A DNA stretch of 64,000 bases from Streptantibioticus cattleyicolor NRRL 8057 = DSM 46488 (GTDB lineage Bacteria > Actinomycetota > Actinomycetes > Streptomycetales > Streptomycetaceae). This document shows positions 24,619-34,380 of the stretch, piece after piece. The position numbers and the translations under genes were made by a program. The notes beneath the pieces were generated by a model. It made no database searches. It was not told the DNA's origin and saw only the letters and a list, made by a program, of their open reading frames with translations. Position 1 is the stretch's first letter. Each line of letters begins with the position of its first letter. The DNA is taken from contig NC_017586.1 in assembly GCF_000240165.1 (NCBI RefSeq), forward strand, positions 1,364,001 to 1,428,000. The letters run 5' to 3'.

Positions 24619-26256
24619 TCAGTGGTGGCCGTGGCCGCTCGTGATCTCCGCGTGTTCCTCCGCGGTGGGCTTGGGGATCTGGCCCTGCTCGCCGTAGTAG
24701 CCCTGGGAGAGCTTGGCGCGCAGCTTGGTCATGGCCCCGGCCTTGCGCTCGACGCCGTTCTCGTCGACCTCCGGGCCCACCTCGATCGGCTCGTACTGCT
24801 GGTGCGAGGTCAGGGTGTACATCGCGCCCTGGTCCAGCGGCTCGTGCACCTCGATGAACTCGCCGTGCGGCAGCCGCTTGATCACGCCGGTCTCGCGGCC
24901 GTGCAGCACCTTGTCGCGGTCCCGGCGCTGCAGGCCCAGGCAGAACCGCTTGGTGACGACGAAGGTGAGCACCGGGATCACGAAGAACCCGATCCGCACG
25001 AACCAGGTGATCGCGTTGATCGACAGGTGGAAGTGGGTGGCCGCGATGTCGTTGCCACCGCCGAGCAGCAGCACCATGTACCAGGCGACCCACGCCGCGC
25101 CGAAGGCGGTGCGCACCGGACGGTTGCGCGGCCGGTCCGCGAGGTGGTGCTCACGCTTGTCACCGGTGACCCACGCCTCGACGAACGGGTAGAAGGCGAT
25201 CGCCATCAGCACCAGGCCGAAGAGGAGCAGCGGGATGAAGACACCCAGCTGGAGCGTGTGACCCCAGAAGTTGATCTCCCAGCTCGGCATGGCCCGGATG
25301 AGACCTTCGGCCATACCCATGTACCAGTCCGGCTGCGCACCGGTGGACACCTGGTCCGGACGGTACGGGCCGTACTCCCAGATCGGGTTGATCGAGGCGA
25401 TCGCGGCGAGCGCGGCGATGACACCGAAGACCAGGAAGAAGAAGCCGCCGGCCTTGGCCATGTACACCGGCAGCAGCGGCATGCCGACGACGTTCTCGTT
25501 GGTCCGGCCGGGGCCGGGGAACTGGGTGTGCTTGTGGTAGAAGACCAGGATCAGGTGGGCCACCAGCAGGCCCGCCATGATGCCGGGCAGCAGCAGGATG
25601 TGGATCGTGTAGAAGCGCGCCACGAAGTCGTGCCCGGGGAACTCGCCCCCGTACAGGAACATCGACAGGTAGGTGCCGACGATCGGCACCGACAGGATCG
25701 CGCCCTCCATGAAGCGCACACCGGTACCCGACAGCAGGTCGTCCGGGAGCGAGTAGCCGGTGAAACCGGTGAACATGCCCAGGACGAACAGCAGGAAGCC
25801 GAAGAGCCAGTTGATCTCACGCGGCTTGCGGAAGGCGCCGGTGAAGAAGACGCGCATCATGTGCACGAACATCGAGGCGATGAAGACGATCGCCGACCAG
25901 TGGTGGATCTGCCGGATCAGCAGACCGCCGCGCACCTCGAAGCTGATGTGCATGGTGGAGGCGAAGGCGTCCGACATCCGGATGCCCTGCAACGGCGTGT
26001 ACGGGCCGTTGTAGACCACCTCGGTCATGCTGGGGTGGAAGAACAGCGTCAGATACACACCCGTGAGGATGATGATCAGGAAGCTGTAGAGCGCGACCTC
26101 ACCCAGCATGAAGGACCAGTGGTCCGGGAAGATCTTGCGCATGTTGGCCTTGGCGAGGCTGTAGATGCCCAGCCTGCCGTCGGCCCAGTCCGCGAGCCGC
26201 TCGCCGGCCGGGGCCTTGCCCCGCCGGGCGCCGGTCGCCTGGTGTGTGGTGCTCAT
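24619..26256 (-). CDS. qcrB: Cytochrome bc1 complex cytochrome b subunit
   Basis: Membrane subunit that oxidises menaquinol and carries haems bL and bH in the actinobacterial bc1-aa3 supercomplex. At 545 aa it has the long C-terminal extension typical of actinobacteria. Multiple transmembrane helices, the paired haem-ligand His segments, and the PDWYMGMAEG region (the actinobacterial version of the PEWY quinol-site loop) are visible. Its start overlaps the qcrA stop by ATGA. The gene is last in the ctaE-qcrC-qcrA-qcrB order. Confidence 0.97.
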   Translation of the reverse strand: MSTTHQATGARRGKAPAGERLADWADGRLGIYSLAKANMRKIFPDHWSFMLGEVALYSFLIIILTGVYLTLFFHPSMTEVVYNGPYTPLQGIRMSDAFASTMHISFEVRGGLLIRQIHHWSAIVFIASMFVHMMRVFFTGAFRKPREINWLFGFLLFVLGMFTGFTGYSLPDDLLSGTGVRFMEGAILSVPIVGTYLSMFLYGGEFPGHDFVARFYTIHILLLPGIMAGLLVAHLILVFYHKHTQFPGPGRTNENVVGMPLLPVYMAKAGGFFFLVFGVIAALAAIASINPIWEYGPYRPDQVSTGAQPDWYMGMAEGLIRAMPSWEINFWGHTLQLGVFIPLLLFGLVLMAIAFYPFVEAWVTGDKREHHLADRPRNRPVRTAFGAAWVAWYMVLLLGGGNDIAATHFHLSINAITWFVRIGFFVIPVLTFVVTKRFCLGLQRRDRDKVLHGRETGVIKRLPHGEFIEVHEPLDQGAMYTLTSHQQYEPIEVGPEVDENGVERKAGAMTKLRAKLSQGYYGEQGQIPKPTAEEHAEITSGHGHH

Positions 26257-27323
26257 CCGCGCTCCCAGAAGCTCGGGCCGACGGGCTCCGCGAAGTCACC
26301 GAGGGCTTCGAGGTAACCCTTGTCGTTGACGCTGATCCGAAGCTGCGGCAGGGCGTGACCGGCGGGTCCGAAGATGACCCGGCCGCCGTCGGAGAGGTCG
26401 AACGTCGACTGGTGGCAGGGGCAGAGCACGTGGTGCGTCTGCTGCTCGTACAGGCTGATCGGGCAACCGACGTGCGTGCAGATCTTGGAGAACGCCACGA
26501 TGCCCTCGTGGCCCCAGTCGAGCTCGCGCTTGTCCTTGATGTCCTCCGGCTTGAGCCGGACGATCATCAGCGCCGCCTTGGCGATGACGTCCTGGAACTC
26601 CGGGTCGTCGTCGCTGAGGCCCTCCGGCTTGGCGAAGGTCAGCGAACCGATGGCGACGTCCTCGGGGCGCAGCGGCTGATTGGTGTTCTGGTTGATCAGC
26701 AGCATCCCCTTCTTCCACGCCGTGTGCCGGAGCTTGGTCTCCGGCAGCGGACCGAGGTCGCGGAGGAGGACCACGCCGGAGAGCGGCACCAGGGCCAGCG
26801 CGCCGAACATGGTGTTGCGGATCAGCTTGCGGCGGCCGAGCTGGCTCTCCTTGGCGCCCTGCGCGAAGTCGGCCATCACCTGCTGGCGGACCTCGGGGCT
26901 CGCCTCGATCGGGTGGCGCTCCTGCGGGACCTCGTGGTCCGACATCAGCGTCCGGGCCCAGTGCACGGCGCCGGCGCCGATGCAGAACAGCGCCACGCCG
27001 AGGGTCAGACCCAGGGCGAAGTTGAGCGCGCTGACGTGGCCGATCGGGAAGATGTAGACGATCTTGTGGATCGGCAGCGTCACGTACGAGGCGATGAAGC
27101 CGACCGTGGCCAGCATGGACAGCGTGAACAGGAACGCCACCACACGCTCGGACCGCCGGGCGGTGCGCTCGTCGATGTCCTGGCGACGCGGCTCGTGGGG
27201 CGGCAGGCCCGGGTCGGCGAACGGGTCGCCCACGGGCTGGACGGCGCCGTGGTGAGCGTCCGACCGCTCACCTGGCAGGTTTTCTTCTGACATGTCCTCG
27301 TTGGATCCGGGCTGGCTACTCAT
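26253..27323 (-). CDS. qcrA: Cytochrome bc1 complex Rieske iron-sulfur subunit
   Basis: A 356-aa Rieske protein with the two [2Fe-2S] ligand boxes CTHVGC and CPCHQS near the C-terminus. The actinobacterial form has three membrane helices before the Rieske domain, and hydrophobic segments at about residues 40-65, 85-105 and 170-190 agree. It passes electrons from quinol to the dihaem cytochrome c subunit. Both ends overlap neighbours by ATGA, so qcrC-qcrA-qcrB translation is coupled. Confidence 0.97.
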   Translation of the reverse strand: MSSQPGSNEDMSEENLPGERSDAHHGAVQPVGDPFADPGLPPHEPRRQDIDERTARRSERVVAFLFTLSMLATVGFIASYVTLPIHKIVYIFPIGHVSALNFALGLTLGVALFCIGAGAVHWARTLMSDHEVPQERHPIEASPEVRQQVMADFAQGAKESQLGRRKLIRNTMFGALALVPLSGVVLLRDLGPLPETKLRHTAWKKGMLLINQNTNQPLRPEDVAIGSLTFAKPEGLSDDDPEFQDVIAKAALMIVRLKPEDIKDKRELDWGHEGIVAFSKICTHVGCPISLYEQQTHHVLCPCHQSTFDLSDGGRVIFGPAGHALPQLRISVNDKGYLEALGDFAEPVGPSFWERG

Positions 27324-28126
27324 GACTTCCTGGCCTTCGTGGTCCGGGCGGCGACCCAGACGGCCACAGCGATCAGCGCACCGAGGCCGAAGATCCAGCC
27401 GAACAGACCCTCACTGACCGGGCCGAGGCCGCCGAGCTCCAGACCACCGGGGTTCTCGGACTTCTCGCTGTCGACCTTGTCGAGGTAGGCGACGATGTCC
27501 TTCTTGTCCTTCTGCGGCATCGTCGCGTCCGGGAACGCGGGCATGTTCTGCGGGCCGGTGAGCATGGCCTCGTAGATGTGCTTGGGGTCGACGCCTTCCA
27601 GGGTGGGGGCGAACTTGCCGTTGGAGAGCGCACCGCCCTTGCCGGAGGCGTTGTGGCACTGCGCGCAGTTGGTACGGAACAGGTCACCGCCGTTGGCGAT
27701 GTCCGCGCCGTCCGGGCTGTACTGGTCCTTCGTCGGCGTGGCCGGACCCGGGCCCAGGGAGGCGATGTACGCGGCGAGCTGGTCGATCTCCGCCTGGTTG
27801 TAGATCGCCTTCTTGCGCGGCACCTGGGCGCCGGGCTGCTGGGCCGGCATGCGGCCGGTGCCGACCTGGAAGTCCACCGCGGCCGAACCGACGCCCACCA
27901 GGCTGGGGCCGGTGCTGGTGCCCTGCCCCGAGGTGCCGTGGCAGGTGGCGCAGCCGACGGTGTAGAGCTTCTTGCCCTGCTCGATGGCGAGGGACTGAGC
28001 GGAGTCGGCCTGCGCCTTCTCGGCCGGCGCGAACGCGGCGTACAGCCCCCCGGTGGCCGCGAGCGCGAAGAGTAGGACGACAAGCGCCGCCAGCGGATGG
28101 CGTCGTCGTGCGGAGAGCTTTTTCAC
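27320..28126 (-). CDS. qcrC: Cytochrome bc1 complex dihaem cytochrome c subunit
   Basis: A 268-aa membrane-bound cytochrome with two haem-attachment sites, CATCH near residue 57 and CAQCH near residue 156. An N-terminal signal anchor and a C-terminal helix hold it at the outer membrane face, where it hands electrons directly to the aa3 oxidase, replacing a soluble cytochrome c. It overlaps qcrA by ATGA. Confidence 0.97.
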   Translation of the reverse strand: MKKLSARRRHPLAALVVLLFALAATGGLYAAFAPAEKAQADSAQSLAIEQGKKLYTVGCATCHGTSGQGTSTGPSLVGVGSAAVDFQVGTGRMPAQQPGAQVPRKKAIYNQAEIDQLAAYIASLGPGPATPTKDQYSPDGADIANGGDLFRTNCAQCHNASGKGGALSNGKFAPTLEGVDPKHIYEAMLTGPQNMPAFPDATMPQKDKKDIVAYLDKVDSEKSENPGGLELGGLGPVSEGLFGWIFGLGALIAVAVWVAARTTKARKS

Positions 28127-28172
28127 GGATTACCCCGGTGTCAGGATCTTCTGCGTCGATGCTTCTGGTACA

Positions 28173-28191
28173 GGTCCGCCTGTCGCGGACC
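28173..28191 (-). other. Small hairpin between ctaE and qcrC
   Basis: A 7-bp stem (GGTCCGC/GCGGACC) and 5-base loop lies six bases past the ctaE stop. It is too weak to be called a terminator and may tune qcrC relative to ctaE. Confidence 0.35.
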
Positions 28192-28196
28192 GATGA

Positions 28197-28817
28197 CTAC
28201 TTGATCAAGTAGATCGTGGCGAAGAGGCCGATCCAGACGACATCGACGAAGTGCCAGTAGTAGGACACGACGATGGCCGCCGTGGCCTGTTCGTGGGTGA
28301 ACCTCTTGGCCGCGTACGTCCTGCCCAGGACGAACAGGAACGCGATCAGACCGCCCGTCACGTGCAACCCGTGGAAACCGGTGGTGAGGTAGAACACCGA
28401 TCCCCAGGGGCTGGACTTCAGGGAGATTCCGTCGTCCCGGACCAGGTTGGTGTACTCGAAGACCTGACCGCCGATGAAGATCGCGCCCATGATGAACGTG
28501 ATCGTGAACCAGCGACGGAGCTTCTTCACGTCACCGCGCTCCGCGGCGAAGACGCCGAGCTGGCAGGTGAGGGAGGAAAGCACCAGGATCGTGGTGTTCG
28601 CCGAGGAGAACGGCACGTCCAGGTGCTGGTTCTGACTGTGCCAGAAGGCCGTTCCGGTCACCGATCGCAGGGTGAAGTACATCGCGAAGAGGGCCGCGAA
28701 GAACATCAGCTCGGAACTGAGCCAGATGATGGTTCCGACGCTGACCAGGTTCGGCCGGTTGACCGACGGGTGCGCGTGCCCGGTTTCTACTGTCGTTGCT
28801 GTCGCCACGACCGACAT
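28197..28817 (-). CDS. ctaE: Cytochrome c oxidase subunit III
   Basis: A 206-aa membrane subunit of the aa3 oxidase with about five helices; [22 protein letters not shown] and [13 protein letters not shown] are family hallmarks, the latter providing conserved His residues. The ATG sits inside a perfect 21-base palindrome and has no ribosome site, which may limit initiation. It leads the ctaE-qcrCAB group and is separated from ctaCDF by two unrelated genes, as is usual in Streptomyces. Confidence 0.96.
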   Translation of the reverse strand: MSVVATATTVETGHAHPSVNRPNLVSVGTIIWLSSELMFFAALFAMYFTLRSVTGTAFWHSQNQHLDVPFSSANTTILVLSSLTCQLGVFAAERGDVKKLRRWFTITFIMGAIFIGGQVFEYTNLVRDDGISLKSSPWGSVFYLTTGFHGLHVTGGLIAFLFVLGRTYAAKRFTHEQATAAIVVSYYWHFVDVVWIGLFATIYLIK

Positions 28818-28828
28818 TATGTCGGTCG
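28808..28828. promoter_or_regulatory. Perfect palindrome over the ctaE start codon
   Basis: Ten-base arms around one central base (CGACCGACAT-A-ATGTCGGTCG on the ctaE strand). The ATG of ctaE is the first three bases of the right arm. It could be a repressor operator or an RNA hairpin that hides the start codon. Confidence 0.55.
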
Positions 28829-29090
28829 CTTATCTCGCACTCACCCCGGGGGGTGCCGTTCGGAGTGTCAAGGGCTTCCGGGGTACCCGCGTGGCGTACC
28901 GCCGTCCTCACCCGAAGGGGGGATACGCGGCAGCCGCCGGCCGCCCATGCCCGCCCGGCAGCGCTCCTGACGGGTCGTCGGGCGCCGTTCCGGGGCGTGC
29001 CGCACCCTCCTCCGGCGGCCGGTGCCGGGGGTAGCATCACCGCCCAACGGTCTCCACCGCGCCGCGACCCTCAACGAGGAGGCTCCGCCC

Positions 29091-29519
29091 ATGCAGCCGA
29101 CCGCCACGGTGCTCGTCTACAGCGACGACGCGAACACCCGCGAGCAGGTACGCCTGGCGGTGGGACGCCGTCCGGCCCCCGACGTGCCGCCGGTCGAACT
29201 CCTGGAGTGCGCCACGCTTCCGGCGGTGCTCGCCGCGCTGGACGAGGGCGGCATCGACGCCTGCGTGCTGGACGGCGAGGCGGTCCCGGCCGGCGGGATG
29301 GGGGTGTGCCGGCAGATCAAGGACGAGATCTTCCAGTGCCCGCCGGTGGCGCTGCTCATCGGGCGCCCGCAGGACGCCTGGCTGGCCACCTGGAGCCGGG
29401 CCGACGCGGTGGTGACCCACCCGGTGGACCCGGTGGCGCTGGCCGGGGCGCTGGCCGGGCTGCTGCGCCGCCGCACCGGCGGCGGCCCCGCCGCCCGCCA
29501 CTCCCCCGCCCGGGTCTGA
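29091..29519 (+). CDS. Atypical response-regulator receiver-domain protein
   Basis: A 142-aa stand-alone CheY-like domain with no output domain. The acidic pair (SDD near residues 11-13) and the phosphorylatable Asp (CVLDGE near residue 64) are present, but the conserved Lys of the last strand is replaced by His in VVTHPVDP, so it may be controlled by something other than phosphorylation. The ATG at 29091 has GAGGAGG eight bases upstream. It lies between the two blocks of respiratory genes, convergent with the L,D-transpeptidase gene. Confidence 0.8.
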   Translation: MQPTATVLVYSDDANTREQVRLAVGRRPAPDVPPVELLECATLPAVLAALDEGGIDACVLDGEAVPAGGMGVCRQIKDEIFQCPPVALLIGRPQDAWLATWSRADAVVTHPVDPVALAGALAGLLRRRTGGGPAARHSPARV

Positions 29520-29538
29520 CCCCGGGCGGCGCCGCGGG

Positions 29539-30810
29539 TCAGGTACGGGGGGCGAGCCGGGCGGCGTCCCCGGGCTGCCGGGCGGTGCCGTCGTGGCCGC
29601 CGGGACGCCCCTTGGCGGCCAGCGCGCTGCCCCGGAGCCATTCGGACCAGGACAGGTTCCAGTCGCCGAAGCCGTTGCCGAACGGCTCCATCCCGCGCCC
29701 CTCGCTGCCCACCACCTCGACCACGTCGCCGGGGCGCACCTGGTCGTAGAACCAGTGGGCGTTGTCGGTGCTCATCCCGGTGCAGCCGTGGCTGACGTTG
29801 GCCGACCCCTGCGACCCGACCGACCAGGGCGCCGCGTGCACGTACTCGCCGCTCCAGGTCACCCGGGTGGCCCAGTGCACCGGCAGGTCGTAGGAGTCGT
29901 GGCTGCCGACGTCGATGCCGATGGTGCTGCTGCGCATCCGGACGAAGGGTTCCTTGCCGAGCACCACCTTGATGCCGTTGCGGGTGGCGAAGCCGGGCTT
30001 GCCGGTGGTCACCGGGACGGTACGCACCCGGTGGCCGTTGCGGGTGAGGGTGAGCTGGTGGGCGCCGGCGTCGGTGACGGCCACCACGCGGTCGCCGGTG
30101 CGCAGCGTCAGGGGCGCCGCGGGGCCGCCGTACAGGCCGCCCTCGACGCGGGTGCCCTGCAGGGTGCTGGTCACCTCGATACGGGCGTCGGCGGGCCAGA
30201 AGTCGCGCGGCCGGTAGTGCAGGGTGCGGCTGTCCACCCAGTGCCAGGCGCCGTTGACCGCGGGGTGGCTGGTGACGTGCAGGGCGCCCTCGACCACCGC
30301 GCGGGCGGCGGCGTCGCGCACCGGGCGGCTCAGTTCCGCGGTGACCGGCTGCCCCACCCCGTAGACCCCGGCGTCGGGGCCGAAGCGGACCCGGAGGTTG
30401 GCGTCGGCGGGCGCGGTGTCGAAGCCCACCGTCTGCCGGCCCGGCCGGCCGTCCTCGTCCTCGGTGCTCACCCGGACCGTGTAATGCGCCCCTGCGGCCA
30501 GCGGAGCGGTGCTGTGCCACTCCCGTCCGTCGGCGGCGAGTTCGCCCCGCAGATAGCGTCCTGTGGCGTCGGTGGCCGTGACGTCGGTGATCTTGTTGCC
30601 GTCTCCCCTGGCGGTGATCTTCAGCGGCTTGTCCGGGTCCACCCGACGGCTGCCGTCGGCCGTGCTGTAGGCGATCTGGCCGGTGGCGTCGTAGGGCTTG
30701 GCGGCCAGCGGGTCGTCCGACCCGTCACCGCAGGCGGCCAGCGTCGCCGCGAGCACCACGGCGCAGGAGACGCGGAGTATGGCCGGACGGCTTCGAGGTG
30801 TCTGACTCAT
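29539..30810 (-). CDS. L,D-transpeptidase lipoprotein with Ig-like domains
   Basis: A 423-aa exported enzyme that would make 3-3 peptidoglycan crosslinks. The lipoprotein signal ends in LAATLAAC near residue 28; two Ig-like modules follow at about residues 50-255, then the YkuD catalytic domain with SHGCTGMS near residue 360, holding the catalytic Cys. This is the actinobacterial LdtMt2-like layout. The ATG at 30810 lacks a ribosome site but TACGTT lies six bases upstream, as in a leaderless mRNA. It interrupts the two cytochrome oxidase gene blocks. Confidence 0.92.
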   Translation of the reverse strand: MSQTPRSRPAILRVSCAVVLAATLAACGDGSDDPLAAKPYDATGQIAYSTADGSRRVDPDKPLKITARGDGNKITDVTATDATGRYLRGELAADGREWHSTAPLAAGAHYTVRVSTEDEDGRPGRQTVGFDTAPADANLRVRFGPDAGVYGVGQPVTAELSRPVRDAAARAVVEGALHVTSHPAVNGAWHWVDSRTLHYRPRDFWPADARIEVTSTLQGTRVEGGLYGGPAAPLTLRTGDRVVAVTDAGAHQLTLTRNGHRVRTVPVTTGKPGFATRNGIKVVLGKEPFVRMRSSTIGIDVGSHDSYDLPVHWATRVTWSGEYVHAAPWSVGSQGSANVSHGCTGMSTDNAHWFYDQVRPGDVVEVVGSEGRGMEPFGNGFGDWNLSWSEWLRGSALAAKGRPGGHDGTARQPGDAARLAPRT

Positions 30811-30816
30811 GGTCAC

Positions 30817-30822
30817 AACGTA
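30817..30822 (-). promoter_or_regulatory. Candidate -10 box of a leaderless L,D-transpeptidase mRNA
   Basis: TACGTT (TAnnnT) ends six bases before the ATG at 30810, which has no ribosome site. Confidence 0.45.
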
Positions 30823-30892
30823 AGAAGCCCCACCCGGGTGCGGCGCGTTACGTTGCGGCAATCGGGGGTCCCCGGGGTCGCCGGGTACGCCG

Positions 30893-30926
30893 CAGGGCCG
30901 GGTCCCCCGTGGGGTACCCGGCCCTG
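30893..30926 (-). terminator. Terminator of ctaCDF
   Basis: An 11-bp perfect stem (30893-30903 with 30916-30926), extended inward by CCCC/GGGG, 20 bases past the ctaF stop. Confidence 0.8.
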
Positions 30927-30946
30927 GTGGTACGGGGTGTCGCGGA

Positions 30947-31345
30947 TCAGTACCGCTGGTCGGCGCCGCGGTAGTACTCGAACACCCAGCCGAAGAGGGC
31001 GACGAGGATGACCGGCGCCGAGAAGTACAGCAGCCACCAGCCGAAGATGATGCCCAGGAAGCCCAGCGCACCACCGATCGCGAGCATCAGCGGCTGCCAG
31101 CTGTGCGGGCTGAAGAAGCCCAGCTCGCCGGCGTCGTCGGCGACGTCCGCGTCCTCCCGGTCCTGCGCCCCGGTGTCCGCCCGGCGGGCGGTGAAGGCGA
31201 GGTAGAAGCCGATCATCACGCTCAGGCCGAAGGCCATGAAGAGCGCCGTGGTACCGGCGGCCTCCTTCGCCCACACACCGTAGACGATGGCCATCACCAG
31301 GAGGAAGACCGACAGCCAGAGGAACATCTTGCCCTGGTACTTCAC
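30947..31345 (-). CDS. ctaF: Cytochrome c oxidase subunit IV, actinobacterial type
   Basis: A 132-aa membrane subunit specific to actinobacterial aa3 oxidases. Two helices at the N-terminus ([17 protein letters not shown], then a second at about 32-52) and two at the C-terminus flank an acidic loop. The start overlaps the ctaD stop by ATGA. It completes the ctaC-ctaD-ctaF operon. Confidence 0.95.
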   Translation of the reverse strand: MKYQGKMFLWLSVFLLVMAIVYGVWAKEAAGTTALFMAFGLSVMIGFYLAFTARRADTGAQDREDADVADDAGELGFFSPHSWQPLMLAIGGALGFLGIIFGWWLLYFSAPVILVALFGWVFEYYRGADQRY

Positions 31346-33084
31346 TTGCCGGCCTCCTTGCCCTCGGCACCGGCCAGGACCGCCTGGTGACCGTGGCTGT
31401 CGAGCTGCTCCAGCGCCGCGATCTCAGGGTGATGCAGATCGAACGCCGGGGATTCGGAGCGGATGCGCGGCAGGCTGAGGAAGTTGTGCCGCGGCGGCGG
31501 GCAGGAGGTCGCCCACTCCAGCGAGCGGCCGTAGCCCCAGGGGTCGTCCACCTCGACCTTCGGCGCGTACTTGGCGGTCTTCCACACGTTGTAGAAGAAC
31601 GGCAGGATCGACAGACCCAGCAGGAACGAGCAGATGGTGGAGATGGTGTTCAGCGTGGTGAAGCCGTCGGCCGCCAGGTAGTCGGCGTAGCGGCGGGGCA
31701 TGCCCTCGACGCCGAGCCAGTGCTGCACCAGGAACGTGCCGTGGAAGCCCACGAAGAGCGTCCAGAAGGTGATCTTGCCGAGCCGCTCGTCGAGCATCTT
31801 GCCGGTGAACTTCGGCCACCAGAAGTGGAACCCGGCGAACATCGCGAAGACCACGGTGCCGAAGACCACGTAGTGGAAGTGGGCCACCACGAAGTACGAG
31901 TCGGAGATGTGGAAGTCCAGCGGCGGCGCGGCCAGGATGACACCGGTCAGACCACCGAAGGTGAAGGTGATCAGGAAGCCGATCGCCCACAGCATCGGGG
32001 TCTCGAAACTCAGTGACCCCTTCCACATCGTGCCGATCCAGTTGAAGAACTTCACGCCTGTCGGCACCGCGATCAGGAACGTCATGAAGGAGAAGAACGG
32101 CAGCAGCACACCACCGGTGACGTACATGTGGTGGGCCCACACCGTCACCGACAGGCCCGCGATGGTGATGGTCGCGGCCACCAGACCCATGTAGCCGAAC
32201 ATCGGCTTGCGGGAGAAGACCGGGATGACCTCGCTGATGATGCCGAAGAACGGCAGCGCGATGATGTACACCTCGGGGTGGCCGAAGAACCAGAACAGGT
32301 GCTGCCACAACAACGCGCCGCCGTTGGCCGCGTCGAAGACATGGGCCCCGAACTTCCGGTCCACCTCCAGCGCGAAGAGCGCGGCGGCCAGCACCGGGAA
32401 GGCCAGCAGCACCAGCACCGAGGTGAGCAGCACGTTCCACACGAAGATCGGCATGCGGAACATCGTCATGCCCGGCGCGCGCATGCAGATGATGGTGGTG
32501 ATGAAGTTGACCGCACCGAGGATCGTGCCGAAGCCGGAGAGCGCCAGACCCATGATCCACATGTCGGCACCCGCACCCGGCGAGCGGACCGCGTCCGACA
32601 GCGGCGAGTAGGCGAACCAGCCGAAGTCGGCCGCGCCCTGCGGGGTGAGGAAGCCGCCGACCGCGATCAGCGAGCCGAACAGGTACAGCCAGTAGGCGAA
32701 CATGTTCAGCCGCGGGAACGCCACGTCGGGCGCGCCGATCTGCAGCGGCATGATCCAGTTGGTGAAACCGGCGAACAGCGGCGTCGCGAACATCAGCAGC
32801 ATGATCGTGCCGTGCATCGTGAACGCCTGGTTGAACTGCTCGTTCGACATGATCTGCAGGCCCGGACGGGCCAGCTCGGCACGCATCAGGAGAGCCATGA
32901 TGCCGCCGATGCAGAAGAACGCGAACGACGTCGTCAGGTAGAGGGTGCCGATCGTCTTGTGGTCGGTGGTGGTCAGCCACGACACGACCTTGTTGCCCGG
33001 TTGCCTGCGCCGGGCCGTCGGGGTCCCCGCGGCGGCGGTTCCGCCAGCCGCGGAGGCACCCGGGGATTCATTGAGGATGCTCAC
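31342..33084 (-). CDS. ctaD: Cytochrome c oxidase subunit I
   Basis: A 580-aa twelve-helix catalytic subunit holding haem a, haem a3 and CuB. Canonical stretches include [30 protein letters not shown] (CuB His-Tyr region) and the double His further on. It reduces oxygen to water while pumping protons. The GTG start has GGAGAG six bases upstream, 14 bases after ctaC. Confidence 0.98.
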   Translation of the reverse strand: MSILNESPGASAAGGTAAAGTPTARRRQPGNKVVSWLTTTDHKTIGTLYLTTSFAFFCIGGIMALLMRAELARPGLQIMSNEQFNQAFTMHGTIMLLMFATPLFAGFTNWIMPLQIGAPDVAFPRLNMFAYWLYLFGSLIAVGGFLTPQGAADFGWFAYSPLSDAVRSPGAGADMWIMGLALSGFGTILGAVNFITTIICMRAPGMTMFRMPIFVWNVLLTSVLVLLAFPVLAAALFALEVDRKFGAHVFDAANGGALLWQHLFWFFGHPEVYIIALPFFGIISEVIPVFSRKPMFGYMGLVAATITIAGLSVTVWAHHMYVTGGVLLPFFSFMTFLIAVPTGVKFFNWIGTMWKGSLSFETPMLWAIGFLITFTFGGLTGVILAAPPLDFHISDSYFVVAHFHYVVFGTVVFAMFAGFHFWWPKFTGKMLDERLGKITFWTLFVGFHGTFLVQHWLGVEGMPRRYADYLAADGFTTLNTISTICSFLLGLSILPFFYNVWKTAKYAPKVEVDDPWGYGRSLEWATSCPPPRHNFLSLPRIRSESPAFDLHHPEIAALEQLDSHGHQAVLAGAEGKEAGK

Positions 33085-33098
33085 TTGTCACTCTCCGA

Positions 33099-34088
33099 CT
33101 AGCGGGTGCTGCCTACGGTCTGGCTGCCCGGCTGCTGGTTCGTCTTGGCGTCCCGGGTGTTGCCGGTGGTCGGAATGCCCGCCGGGACGTAGCCGGTCTG
33201 GCCCGCCTTCGCCAGATCCTTCAGGTGCGCCTCGTACTGCGCGGGCGTGACGACCTTGACGTTGAACAGCATCCGGGAGTGGTCCGCACCGCACAGCTCG
33301 GCGCACTTGCCCATGAAGGTGCCCAGCTTGTTCGGGGTGACCTGGAAGACGTTGGTGTGGCCCGGGATGACGTCCTGCTTCATCAGGAACGGCACCACCC
33401 AGAAGGAGTGGATGACGTCCCGGGAGGTGAGGACGAACTTCACCGTCTGGCCCTCCGGCAGCCACAGCGTGGGGCCGGGGCTCGGGTTGCCCTTGGTCCA
33501 CTCGCCCGGGGTGGCGGTCTCGTAGACGCCACCGGCGTTGGCCGGCGCGCCCTCCAGGGCGGTCTTCGGGATGCTGGACAGCTCCTTGGGCGTGGTCGAG
33601 GCGGCCGGGCTGCCCGGCACGTCCTCGATGTAGTTGAACGCCCAGCTCCACTGGTAGCCCACGACGTTGATGACGTGGTCGGGCTTCTTGGAAACTTCGA
33701 GCAGCTTGGACTCGTCGCGTGCGGTGAAGTAGAAGAGCACCGCGACCACGACGAGCGGGACCACGGTGTAGAGCGCCTCGAGCGGCATGTTGTACCGGGT
33801 CTGCACCGGTACCTCCACCTTGGTCCGGCTTCGCCGGTGGAAGATCACGCTCCAGATGATGAGGCCCCAGACCAGCACCCCGACCGCGAGCGCCGCGGCC
33901 CAGGAGCCTTGCCAGAGCGAAAGGATCCGCGGTGCCTCTTCCGTGGCTGGGCTGGGCATGCCGAGGCGGGGGAAGTCCTTGTAGGAGCAACCGGTGGCAG
34001 TCACCAGGACCAGGCCCGCGGCCAACGCCTGCGGCAACCGCCGCCGCATCGGGCGCCGCGACTTGCGGTCGGAGCCGTTGGGACTCAC
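33099..34088 (-). CDS. ctaC: Cytochrome c oxidase subunit II
   Basis: A 329-aa lipoprotein-type subunit: a lipobox ending VTATGC near residue 34, two membrane helices, and a periplasm-side cupredoxin domain with the CuA ligands HSFWVV and CAELCGADHSRM near the C-terminus. It accepts electrons from QcrC. First gene of ctaC-ctaD-ctaF. The ribosome site before the GTG is weak (AAGG). Confidence 0.96.
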   Translation of the reverse strand: MSPNGSDRKSRRPMRRRLPQALAAGLVLVTATGCSYKDFPRLGMPSPATEEAPRILSLWQGSWAAALAVGVLVWGLIIWSVIFHRRSRTKVEVPVQTRYNMPLEALYTVVPLVVVAVLFYFTARDESKLLEVSKKPDHVINVVGYQWSWAFNYIEDVPGSPAASTTPKELSSIPKTALEGAPANAGGVYETATPGEWTKGNPSPGPTLWLPEGQTVKFVLTSRDVIHSFWVVPFLMKQDVIPGHTNVFQVTPNKLGTFMGKCAELCGADHSRMLFNVKVVTPAQYEAHLKDLAKAGQTGYVPAGIPTTGNTRDAKTNQQPGSQTVGSTR

Positions 34089-34368
34089 GTAGCGCCTTCC
34101 CGAGAGTCTCGCCCGCGCGTCCGGGAACCCGGCCGTATGCGTTCGGTCGGCGCCCTGGCGCGGGCAGGGTGTGGATGTTTATGCGGACCAAACCCTACTG
34201 GACGCTTTTTGGGGCCGCGCGGGGAGGGGTCCCAACGCGCCGGTCGAGGGTGGGGATGGCCCCCGAAGGGGTGGAATCCCGCAGTCCGGCGGCCAACTGA
34301 CGCCGTTGGCCGGGGCTCCCGCGAGGACGCCTGGCGGGGCGCCGGCCACCGCCGCGGACGGCAGGCGT
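34089..34368. other. Divergent promoter region between ctaC and the desulfurase-TusA gene
   Basis: About 280 bases. A less GC-rich patch at 34176-34212 probably contains the ctaC promoter; TAGGGT on the minus strand near 34191-34196 is a possible -10, but no convincing -35 is seen. No gene is supported. Confidence 0.4.
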
Positions 34369-34374
34369 TAGCGT
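34369..34374 (+). promoter_or_regulatory. Candidate -10 box of a leaderless desulfurase mRNA
   Basis: TAGCGT (TAnnnT) ends six bases before the GTG at 34381, which has no ribosome site. Confidence 0.45.
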
Positions 34375-34380
34375 TCCGTC

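Noticed and set aside
23335-26316. A 993-codon plus-strand frame opposite trpD and qcrB
   Set aside because: It lies antisense to two unmistakable genes and translates to His/Arg/Gly-rich sequence with no family likeness; typical of high-GC shadow frames.
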